DNA of 32,970 bases, from positions 1-32,970 of the forward strand of contig JAGZCC010000021.1 of the NCBI GenBank assembly GCA_018369555.1, given 5' to 3'. Positions 26,297 to 32,970 of this stretch are shown here, one piece after another. Source of the DNA: Thomasclavelia spiroformis (GTDB lineage Bacteria > Bacillota_I > Bacilli_A > Erysipelotrichales > Coprobacillaceae). Under the pieces are notes generated by a model. That model searched no databases. It worked only from the letters and a program-made list of their open reading frames with translations, and had not been told where the DNA came from. Numbering within the stretch: position 1 is the stretch's first letter; every line of letters begins with the position of its first letter. A program made the translations under genes and the position numbers.

Positions 26297-27369
26297 TCTT
26301 TAATTGCTTTAGTCTTGTATGGGGTAAAGATACTAATTGATCCTGTTGGAAAATTAGCTTTTCTCCCAACTCTTCCACATATTTGAATCAGTGTTGCGGA
26401 TTCATAAATACGGTTATTACCATAAAGAATAATTACCTGTATGTTACTAATAGTGATGCCTCTTTCTAAAATAGTTGTAGTAATAAGGGCATCTAGGTTA
26501 CCTGATTTTAAATCTTTAATTAGTGCATGGATGTTTTTGGTTCTAGAACTTACGGTTTTGGTTTTAATTCCTAGGATATTGAAATATCGATAAGCTGTAT
26601 CTGTTAGCTTTATTGTTGGTACAAAGATTAAAACTGGTTTTTTTTCCTTTTTGAATTTTAAGACTAGTCTAATTGCGATAATGTACATTAATAATGTATT
26701 TGATATATAACATTTAGGTACGTCTAGTAGATATCCATGATAACGTTTTGTCATTGATAAATCAGGTGTTTTTAATAATGTAGCTGACATATAGACATAA
26801 TTACCTTTAATACTGTTTTTTAAAAATGACTGTAAGACTTCATTATTTGCATAAGGGAAAGCATCATATTCATCTAATATTAATAAATCGAAGAAATTTG
26901 GATATCTATATAATTGATGTGTTGTACAAATAATAAATTGACCATCAGTTTTAGTTGTATGATCACCATAAACACAAGTAATTGTTACATTAGTAAATTG
27001 ACTTTCAAATCTTTTTTTTAGTTCGATTACTAATTCTTTTCGAGGTGTGGTAAAACAAACACTATGACCGGAATTTAAAGCATATTTAATTAATGCATAA
27101 GTTATTTCGGTTTTACCGGCCCCGCATACGGCTTTTAAAATTGTGTTTTGATGTTTTTTGTAGCGATTCAATAATTCATTTGATAATTTTTCTTGAAGGG
27201 GAGTCAACTGATAGTCTAACTTAAAGTCAGCATTCAAATTTTCTTTTTTTACAGTATTTGAACTTGTTTCGTTTAATAAACCGATATGAATACATTTACG
27301 ACAATAAGAAGTGTTATTAAAAGTATAAAAATATTTTGGATCTTGATTCTTGCAACGTGGACATATCAT
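26263..27369 (-). CDS. comFA: ComFA-type DNA helicase of competence system
   Basis: A DEAD-like ATPase thought to drive DNA import in transformation. At 368 residues it is shorter than the roughly 430-460 of Bacillus ComFA, mainly at the N-terminus, but it keeps a four-cysteine zinc site (Cys3, Cys6, Cys23, Cys26). The motor motifs are present: Walker A VCGAGKTE with Lys86, DEYDAFPY (166-173) as motif II, SATLL as motif III, TTTILERGITISNI, and QICGRVGRKANFPTG as motif VI. GGGTGAT precedes the ATG. The -10-like TATAAT lies at 27388-27393 on the same strand. It overlaps comFC, which follows in the usual order. Confidence 0.9.
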   Translation of the reverse strand: MICPRCKNQDPKYFYTFNNTSYCRKCIHIGLLNETSSNTVKKENLNADFKLDYQLTPLQEKLSNELLNRYKKHQNTILKAVCGAGKTEITYALIKYALNSGHSVCFTTPRKELVIELKKRFESQFTNVTITCVYGDHTTKTDGQFIICTTHQLYRYPNFFDLLILDEYDAFPYANNEVLQSFLKNSIKGNYVYMSATLLKTPDLSMTKRYHGYLLDVPKCYISNTLLMYIIAIRLVLKFKKEKKPVLIFVPTIKLTDTAYRYFNILGIKTKTVSSRTKNIHALIKDLKSGNLDALITTTILERGITISNIQVIILYGNNRIYESATLIQICGRVGRKANFPTGSISIFTPYKTKAIKECIKTIKKDNA

Positions 27370-27387
27370 CTTTTATCACCCGCTTAT

Positions 27388-27393
27388 ATTATA
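27388..27393 (-). promoter_or_regulatory. Possible -10 element of comFA-comFC
   Basis: TATAAT on the minus strand, 18 bases before the comFA start. No good -35 is seen at 16-18 bases. I did not find a convincing ComK-type or SigH-type box, so control by a competence regulator is not supported here. Confidence 0.35.
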
Positions 27394-27577
27394 GCGTATC
27401 TTAGCTTATATTTTGTCTTAAGTTTGTGACTAATTTTTCTTAGTTTAATGGCAAAAATGTTTAGTTATTAATTGATAATAAAAGACTTTATTTAATGTTT
27501 TTCTTGGTTTTTAGATATTTGCTTTGAGAAATATCGACATTGTTTTTAAAAAAAAAAAATTTGTCGTATGAAATAAT

Positions 27578-27606
27578 TTTATCTTTTAATTAATGTGTAA
27601 TATACT
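27578..27606 (+). promoter_or_regulatory. Weak candidate promoter of the cold-shock gene
   Basis: TTTATC (27578-27583), 17 bases, TATACT (27601-27606). An 11-base A run lies upstream at about 27549-27559 and could act as an UP-like element. The leader would be short, about 25 bases, unlike the long structured leaders of E. coli cspA. Confidence 0.35.
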
Positions 27607-27637
27607 AACATTGACCATTGTTAAAGGGGTGAATTAA

Positions 27638-27835
27638 ATGCAAGGAAAAGTAAAATGGTTTAATGCTGAAAAAGGTTTTGGATTCATTGATCGTGGTGAG
27701 GGAAAAGATGTTTTTGTTCATTATAGTCAAATTGAACAAGATGGATATAAGACATTAAACGAAGGCGAATTAGTTGAATTTGATCTTTATCAAAGTGAAC
27801 GTGGTATGCAAGCCAAGCATGTTGTTAAAATATAA
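27638..27835 (+). CDS. Cold-shock protein (CspA/CspB family)
   Basis: The 65 residues form one S1-like cold-shock domain that binds single-stranded nucleic acid and acts as an RNA chaperone. The sequence opens with MQGKVKWFNAEKGFGFID; RNP1 is KGFGFID (12-18) and RNP2 is DVFVHY (24-29), and it ends at the normal length. AAAGGGGTGA precedes the ATG at good spacing. It is monocistronic, with its own terminator 15 bases after the stop. Whether it is cold-induced or constitutive cannot be read from sequence. Confidence 0.96.
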   Translation: MQGKVKWFNAEKGFGFIDRGEGKDVFVHYSQIEQDGYKTLNEGELVEFDLYQSERGMQAKHVVKI

Positions 27836-27849
27836 AACCATGCAATAGA

Positions 27850-27885
27850 AGAAAGGTTTAATAAAATTAGACCTTCTTTTTTTTT
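27850..27885 (+). terminator. Terminator of the cold-shock gene
   Basis: AGAAAGGTTTA (27850-27860) pairs with TAGACCTTCT (27868-27877), with one bulged A and a G-T pair. A run of T residues to 27885 follows. Confidence 0.75.
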
Positions 27886-28192
27886 ATGAGATAATTAATT
27901 GTTTATAATTTAAGTTGGGATAATATTTTATAGGAAATAAAATTTTAGTTTGAAGATGAATTGATGTAAATAAAATGGAGTGAAATTATTTTTTAATAGG
28001 TATTCTTTGTGGGAATTTATAATTTTTAATGCTAGGTTAAATTTAAATAGTGTACATTTAATGGTGTAAATTTAATTAATTTTAAATAACTGTATATAAT
28101 AAATAAAATTATTAAATTAATTTTGAAATCTAATTTTTTGTTTTTGGATAAGGAATAGGTAGTTGGAATTGTGAAAGTAACACAATTTAGGC
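27886..28192. other. AT-rich non-coding region upstream of secA
   Basis: About 300 bases with no credible gene, tRNA or conserved RNA element on either strand. Two near-repeats, GTGTACATTTAA and GTGTAAATTTAA, stand side by side near 28050-28075. I see no function for them. Confidence 0.45.
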
Positions 28193-28221
28193 TTTTAAAT
28201 ATATTTATAAAATGTTATAAT
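28193..28221 (+). promoter_or_regulatory. Putative extended -10 promoter of secA-prfB-yitT
   Basis: TATAAT (28216-28221) is preceded by TG one base upstream (28213-28214), an extended -10 that compensates for the weak -35 TTTTAA (28193-28198) at 17 bases. The transcript would begin near 28228, 30 bases before the secA start. Confidence 0.55.
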
Positions 28222-28257
28222 ATTCTAGACTAAAGCTATAAAAGAGGAGCGTATTTC

Positions 28258-30891
28258 ATGGCAAGTAGAAAAGAAGAAATTAGAAAAGAAATAAAAAAGA
28301 AGAATGAAAAAGAAGGTCTTAATCCTGAAGCAGTAAATAATATTGTTGATTTACAAGATCAAACCGGTGAAGATATTAAGGTAGAAGATTTCCAAGGAGT
28401 GTATGATGGAAATGTTATTCCTTTTAGTACAACTCCACATTCTACTAAGAAAAGTTTGATTGGAAAAATTAAAGGGATTTTTGATGATGAAAATAAACAG
28501 CTGAAAAAGCTTGATAAAATGGCAGATCAAATTATTGCCTTAGAGTCAAAATATCAATCTTTAACAGATGAACAATTAACTAATAAAACAAGTGAATTTA
28601 AAGAAGCTTTAGCTAATGGAAAAACATTAGATGATATTATTATTGATGCTTTTGCAGTAGTTAGAGAAGCGGCTTATCGAAAATTAGGGTTAAAAGCATT
28701 TAAAGTGCAATTAATGGGTGGTATTACTTTGCATGAAGGTGATATTGCAGAAATGAAAACTGGTGAAGGAAAAACATTAACATCTATTTTTCCAGTTTAT
28801 TTAAACGCTTTAACTGGAAAAGGTGTACATGTAGTTACAGTAAATGATTATTTAGCAGGACGTGATGCGGCTAATAATGGAGTCGTATTTAATTTTTTAG
28901 GACTGACAGTTGGTTTGAATAAACGTGAACTTACACCAGCTCAAAAACAAGAAGCTCATGGTTGCGATGTTACTTATACAACTAATGCTGAACTTGGGTT
29001 TGATTATTTAAGAGATAATATGGTGACTAAATTGGAAGATAAAGTATTGGTTCATGGATTGAATTATGCTTTAATTGATGAGGTTGACTCTATCTTAATT
29101 GATGAATCTAGAACACCATTAATTATTTCTGGAGGACGTAAAAATACAGCAGCTTTATATCTACAAGCAGATCGATTTGTTAAATCATTAAAAGCTGATG
29201 AAGATTATGAAGTTGATATTGAAAGTAAAACTGTTGCTTTGACAGCTCAAGGGATTACAAAAGCTGAAAAAGGATTTAAGATTGCAAATTTATATGATCC
29301 ACAACATACATCATTAGTTCATCATATTAATCAAGCATTAAAAGCTAACTATGCAATGACTCGTGATGTTGAATATATGATTGCTACTGAGGATGGTAGT
29401 CGTGATATTAGAAATGCTAAGATTATGATTATCGATCAATTTACAGGACGTGTAATGCCAGGTCGTGCATATTCTGATGGTTTACATCAAGCTATTGAAG
29501 CTAAAGAAGGAGTACCGATTAAAGAAGAAACAGAAACACGTGCTACAATTACATATCAAAATTTCTTTAGATTATTTAATAAATTAGCAGGGATGACTGG
29601 TACTGCAAAAACAGAAGAAGAAGAATTTAGATTGATTTATAACATGCGTGTTATTGAAATTCCAACTAATAGACCAGTTATTCGTGATGACCGTAATGAT
29701 AAAATCTATTCAACAAAAGTTAATAAATTTAGAGCATTATGTGATGAAGTTGTTGCTCGTAATTCATATGGTCAACCTATTTTGATTGGTACTGTTTCAG
29801 TTGAAACATCAGAAGTATTATCAAGAATGTTAAATCGTCGTAAAATTAAACATAATGTATTAAATGCTAAAAATCATGCTAAAGAAGCTGAAATTATCGA
29901 AAGAGCTGGTCAACGTGGAGCAGTTACGATTGCAACAAATATGGCTGGTCGTGGAACTGATATTAAGTTAGGTAAAGGCGTTGCTGAAATTGGTGGTTTA
30001 GCGGTTATTGGTTCTGAACGTCATGAATCTAGACGTATTGATAATCAGTTAAGAGGACGTTCTGGACGTCAAGGTGATCCAGGATATTCAGTTTTCTATG
30101 TATCTTTTGAAGATGAATTGATGGAACGTTTTGCAGGTGAAAGATTAAAATCATTTACAGAATATTTAGAAGATGATCAAGCAATTGAAAATAAAGTTGT
30201 TACAAAAGCTATTGAAAGTGCTCAAAAACGTGTTGAAGGTCAAAACTTTGATTCTCGTAAACATATTCTTGAATATGATGATGTAATGCGTCAACAACGT
30301 GAAATTATGTATAAAGAACGTGATGATATTATGTCTGAACAAAGTTTAGATGAAATTATTAAAGGAATGTTTAATCAAGCAATTGAAATGGCTGTAAAAC
30401 ATTTTACTAAAAATGATGGTAAACATGATGTAATTGATGTTGAGGGAGTTGTTGATTTTGTTGCTAAAAATTATATGTTATTAGTTGAAATCAATGCTAC
30501 TAATTGTGATGCAATGGCACATGATCCTAAAAAATTAATTGATACACTTACAGATGTAGTATATAACCAATATAATAGTCGTTTTAATACAGAATTAGAA
30601 CCTGAAAGAAGATTGCAATATGAAAGAAGTATTCTTTTAGGAGTAATTGATTATACATGGATTAATCATATTGATGCAATGACTAAATTACGTAATGGTA
30701 TCTATTTAAGAGCATATGCGCAAAAAGATCCATTAGCAGAATATACAGAAGAAGCATTCTATATGTTTGAACAAATGACTATGACAATTGCAGATACTAT
30801 TTCTCGTAATATTATACATATGGGTATTCGTCCAGGTAGTGAAATTGAACAAGCTATACCTCATTTAAAGATGGAACTTACTTTTAAATAA
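28258..30891 (+). CDS. secA: Preprotein translocase ATPase SecA, with N-terminal extension
   Basis: The ATP motor that pushes unfolded secretory proteins through SecYEG. The 877 residues contain nucleotide-binding domain 1 with Walker A TGEGKT (168-173), DEVDSILIDESRTP, the preprotein cross-linking region, KLAGMTGTAKTEE, NMAGRGTDIKLG and QLRGRSGRQGDPG, then the helical scaffold/wing regions. Two points are odd. The standard SecA start corresponds to about residue 67 (LIGKIKGIFDDENK), so about 65 charged residues precede it; Walker A Lys is at 172 rather than about 105. The C-terminus (HLKMELTFK) lacks the CxCxSGKKYKxCCG zinc/SecB-binding tail. AGAGGAG (28243-28249) supports the ATG at 28258; a TTG near 28456 has only a weak site. 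prfB overlaps the stop by one base. Confidence 0.95.
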   Translation: MASRKEEIRKEIKKKNEKEGLNPEAVNNIVDLQDQTGEDIKVEDFQGVYDGNVIPFSTTPHSTKKSLIGKIKGIFDDENKQLKKLDKMADQIIALESKYQSLTDEQLTNKTSEFKEALANGKTLDDIIIDAFAVVREAAYRKLGLKAFKVQLMGGITLHEGDIAEMKTGEGKTLTSIFPVYLNALTGKGVHVVTVNDYLAGRDAANNGVVFNFLGLTVGLNKRELTPAQKQEAHGCDVTYTTNAELGFDYLRDNMVTKLEDKVLVHGLNYALIDEVDSILIDESRTPLIISGGRKNTAALYLQADRFVKSLKADEDYEVDIESKTVALTAQGITKAEKGFKIANLYDPQHTSLVHHINQALKANYAMTRDVEYMIATEDGSRDIRNAKIMIIDQFTGRVMPGRAYSDGLHQAIEAKEGVPIKEETETRATITYQNFFRLFNKLAGMTGTAKTEEEEFRLIYNMRVIEIPTNRPVIRDDRNDKIYSTKVNKFRALCDEVVARNSYGQPILIGTVSVETSEVLSRMLNRRKIKHNVLNAKNHAKEAEIIERAGQRGAVTIATNMAGRGTDIKLGKGVAEIGGLAVIGSERHESRRIDNQLRGRSGRQGDPGYSVFYVSFEDELMERFAGERLKSFTEYLEDDQAIENKVVTKAIESAQKRVEGQNFDSRKHILEYDDVMRQQREIMYKERDDIMSEQSLDEIIKGMFNQAIEMAVKHFTKNDGKHDVIDVEGVVDFVAKNYMLLVEINATNCDAMAHDPKKLIDTLTDVVYNQYNSRFNTELEPERRLQYERSILLGVIDYTWINHIDAMTKLRNGIYLRAYAQKDPLAEYTEEAFYMFEQMTMTIADTISRNIIHMGIRPGSEIEQAIPHLKMELTFK

Positions 30892-31994
30892 TGGAATTAT
30901 ATGAGATTAAAAATGGGCTTAATAAAGCCCATTTATTAATAGAAGAGTTTTATCGTTCAATTGATATTGAAGGCTACCGTAGAGAAATAGAAGGACTGAC
31001 ACTTGTTACTGAACAAGATGATTTTTGGGATGATGCAAATAAGGCTAAAGTTATTTATGATAAATTAAATAAAATGAAAAAAATTGTTGATCAATATGAT
31101 ATTTTAGCTTCAACATTAAATAATCTTGATGAGACATATGAATTAGTAAAAAGTAGTGAAGAAGTGGAATTTTTGGAAATACTTGAAGGCGATTATCTTA
31201 AATTTCAAGATGATTTAGATAAATTTGAAAAGATGATGCTTTTATCTGGTGAACATGATAATTTAAATGCAATTATTGAAATCCATCCTGGAGCTGGAGG
31301 AACAGAAAGTCAGGATTGGGCGGAGATGTTATTTAGAATGTACCAGCGTTATGCTTCTAGAAAAGATTGGAAGATTGAGGTGCTTGATTATCTTGATGGT
31401 GATGTTGCAGGAATTAAGTCGGTCACAATGCTTATTAAAGGTGATGATGTGTATGGTCATTTAAAAGCAGAAAAGGGAGTTCATCGATTGGTTCGATTAT
31501 CACCATTTGATTCTGCTAAGCGTCGTCATACTTCATTTGCATCGGTTGATGTAATGCCTGAATTTAATAATGAAATTGAGATAGATATTAAAAATGAGGA
31601 TTTGAAAGTTGATACTTATCGTGCTAGTGGGGCTGGTGGTCAACATATTAATAAGACTGATTCAGCGGTTAGAATCACCCATATTCCTACTAATATTGTT
31701 GTAACTTGTCAAAGTCAGCGTAGTCAAATTAAAAACCGTGAACAAGCAATGGTTATGCTTAAAAGCAAACTCTATCAATTAATGTTAGAAAAGCAGGCAA
31801 GTGAATTAAAAGAATTAAAAGGGGAACAAAAAGAGATAGCTTGGGGTTCACAAATTCGCTCTTATGTCTTGCATCCATATTCATTGGTTAAAGATAATCG
31901 TAGTAATTATGAATCTAGCAATCCTAAAGCTATTTTAGATGGTGATCTTGATGGATTTATATATGCCTATTTAAAGAGTGTAATAGGAGGATAG
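30891..31994 (+). CDS. prfB: Peptide chain release factor 2, without programmed frameshift
   Basis: Recognises UAA and UGA stops and triggers peptide release. The 367 residues carry the UGA/UAA-specific tripeptide SPF (204-206, in RLSPFDSAKRRHTSFASV) and the catalytic GGQ (249-251, in ASGAGGQHINKTDSA). In many bacteria prfB has an in-frame UGA near codon 25, read by a +1 shift at CUUUGA. Here the frame is continuous from ATG to stop, with no UGA or CTTTGA in that region. The start overlaps the secA stop (TAATG) and lacks a strong ribosome binding site, so translation is probably coupled to secA. secA-prfB order is common in Bacillota. Confidence 0.97.
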   Translation: MELYEIKNGLNKAHLLIEEFYRSIDIEGYRREIEGLTLVTEQDDFWDDANKAKVIYDKLNKMKKIVDQYDILASTLNNLDETYELVKSSEEVEFLEILEGDYLKFQDDLDKFEKMMLLSGEHDNLNAIIEIHPGAGGTESQDWAEMLFRMYQRYASRKDWKIEVLDYLDGDVAGIKSVTMLIKGDDVYGHLKAEKGVHRLVRLSPFDSAKRRHTSFASVDVMPEFNNEIEIDIKNEDLKVDTYRASGAGGQHINKTDSAVRITHIPTNIVVTCQSQRSQIKNREQAMVMLKSKLYQLMLEKQASELKELKGEQKEIAWGSQIRSYVLHPYSLVKDNRSNYESSNPKAILDGDLDGFIYAYLKSVIGG

Positions 31995-31995
31995 T

Positions 31996-32871
31996 ATGAA
32001 AAAAAGCGTTTATGAAACAATAATAATTGTTATAGGTAATTTGATTTTAGCGTTTGGTTTATGTGCTTTTGTCACTCCCGTTGGTTTAATTAGTGGAGGG
32101 GCATCAGGAATTGGAATTGCAGTTAAATCAATAACGGGTATTAATATTTCATATACTGTATATGTGATAAATTTTATTATGTTTGTTATTGGTTTTATCT
32201 TTTTAGGAAAAAAATTTGCTTATGGTACTTTGTTGAGTACATTTTTATATCCAACATTTATTGCTTTGTTTGAAAGAATACCCCAGTTGACAAATATTAC
32301 AAATGATATTTTGCTTTCGGCATTGTATGGTGGTTTGTGTATTGGCTTGGGTTTAGGTCTGGTTTTAAGAGTGGGTGCTAGTACTGGAGGTATGGATATT
32401 CCCCCTTTATTAGTGAATAAAAAGACTGGAATTTCAGTTGCGTGGTTAATTAATATATTTGATTGTGGGATATTATTATTACAGGTTATTTTTTGTCCAA
32501 TTGCAATTGAAGCGGTTTTATATGGAATTACAGTTGTGATTATTACTACAATTGTGGTAGATAAAGTAATTATTCTTGGTGAAACTAAAATACAAGTACT
32601 TGTTATTTCACCAAAGTGGCAGGAAATTCGAAGAATAATATTCGATGATATCAATCGTGGATGTACATTATTAAATGTTACTACTGGATATTATCAAGAT
32701 AAGCAACTTGCAGTCATGGCCGTTGTTTCAAAACGTGAATTACATTTATTAAATGATATGATTTTAGAAATAGATCCTACTGCATTTATTATTAGTAATG
32801 AGACGCATAGTGTTAAAGGAAGAGGGTTTACATTACCATCAGTTGAATTACAAAAAAACAGAGATCATTGA
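31996..32871 (+). CDS. YitT-family membrane protein (DUF161 + DUF2179)
   Basis: The 291 residues have about five to six hydrophobic helices (1 to about 200). These include the family's glycine-rich segments SGGASGIGIAVKSITGI and GASTGGMDIPPLLVNKKTG. A soluble DUF2179 domain follows (about 200-285: KIQVLVISPKWQEI, then INRGCTLLNVTTGYY). The function of the family is not established. AGGAGG lies at the end of prfB and the start follows the prfB stop by one base, making it the third gene of the secA transcript. No terminator follows; an insertion-sequence end begins six bases after the stop. Confidence 0.9.
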   Translation: MKKSVYETIIIVIGNLILAFGLCAFVTPVGLISGGASGIGIAVKSITGINISYTVYVINFIMFVIGFIFLGKKFAYGTLLSTFLYPTFIALFERIPQLTNITNDILLSALYGGLCIGLGLGLVLRVGASTGGMDIPPLLVNKKTGISVAWLINIFDCGILLLQVIFCPIAIEAVLYGITVVIITTIVVDKVIILGETKIQVLVISPKWQEIRRIIFDDINRGCTLLNVTTGYYQDKQLAVMAVVSKRELHLLNDMILEIDPTAFIISNETHSVKGRGFTLPSVELQKNRDH

Positions 32872-32877
32872 TTGATA

Positions 32878-32970
32878 TGATTCCACTAAAGTAGACACAT
32901 AAAAAAAACAAAAGTGTGTCGTCTATGGAGGTGGAATTTTTTTAATGGGAAGAAAACCAAAAATATCAGT
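32878..32970 (+). mobile_element. Left end of an IS3-type insertion sequence (cut by window edge)
   Basis: Begins with TGATTCCACTAAAGTAGACA, an IS3/IS150-like TG-starting terminus. A hairpin GACACA/TGTGTC (32894-32899 with 32915-32920) follows, with an outer TAGAC...GTCTA, then GGAGGTGG and the orfA start. The hairpin ahead of the ribosome binding site is a common IS device against read-through translation. The exact boundary and target duplication cannot be fixed because the right end is outside the window. Confidence 0.6.
32945..32970 (+). CDS. Start of IS3-family transposase OrfA (partial)
   Basis: ATG GGA AGA AAA CCA encodes MGRKPKISV, which matches, from memory, the N-terminus of IS150-type OrfA helix-turn-helix proteins. 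GGAGGTGG precedes it. Only nine residues lie inside the window, so the assignment rests on this short match and the terminus upstream. Confidence 0.6.

Noticed and set aside
27886..28192. Possible riboswitch or small RNA before secA
   Set aside because: No stable stem arrangement, conserved motif or terminator was found; the sequence is uniformly AT-rich.
32220..32654. 144-codon minus-strand frame opposite yitT
   Set aside because: Shadow of the YitT membrane-protein gene, with no family features.

Overview
The window looks like low-GC Bacillota chromosome. It has AT-rich codon use, strong AGGAGG-type ribosome binding sites, and gene families and cell-wall anchor signals of the kind seen in gut Erysipelotrichia. 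My best guess, from memory of protein similarity only, is the Thomasclavelia (Clostridium ramosum) / Coprobacillus neighbourhood. It is mostly ordinary chromosomal sequence, with insertion-sequence debris at the left edge and the start of an IS3-type element at the right edge. I found no tRNA, rRNA, CRISPR array or prophage.

Left part (1-12.6 kb): an unrecognised C-terminal protein fragment and a broken IS3 orfA precede a catabolite-repression-like operator (cre) and the promoter of a tightly coupled glgB-glgP pair (glycogen branching enzyme and glycogen phosphorylase). A non-coding stretch with a decayed tag (3-methyladenine glycosylase) remnant follows. Then comes a very large secreted, wall-anchored family 8 polysaccharide lyase, probably acting on hyaluronan, chondroitin or a similar host glycan.

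Middle (12.7-23.4 kb): pulA (type I pullulanase), pth and mfd form a plus-strand run, so a third alpha-glucan enzyme sits with housekeeping translation and repair genes. Facing it on the minus strand are a MarR-type regulator overlapping a FUSC-type membrane protein, a divergent all-alpha dUTPase-like gene, and a YigZ/IMPACT gene. The plus-strand pair degV-luxS overlaps by 13 bases: a fatty-acid-binding DegV protein, and S-ribosylhomocysteinase, which makes the AI-2 precursor.

Right part (23.8-32.97 kb): a ClC chloride/proton antiporter with a C-terminal TrkA-C-like domain, and the overlapping competence genes comFA-comFC, lie on the minus strand. A cold-shock protein gene and the secA-prfB-yitT run lie on the plus strand. 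SecA has an N-terminal extension of about 65 residues and lacks the usual C-terminal zinc tail. prfB is read in one frame, without the classical programmed frameshift. The IS3-type end begins six bases after yitT.

Most transcription units end in clear stem-loop terminators, several of them bidirectional. I see no obviously novel multi-gene system. The points most worth a second look are the regulatory sites (cre at glgB, the MarR operator, the 13-bp palindrome before the lyase), the SecA architecture, the altered dUTPase-like protein and the degV-luxS overlap.
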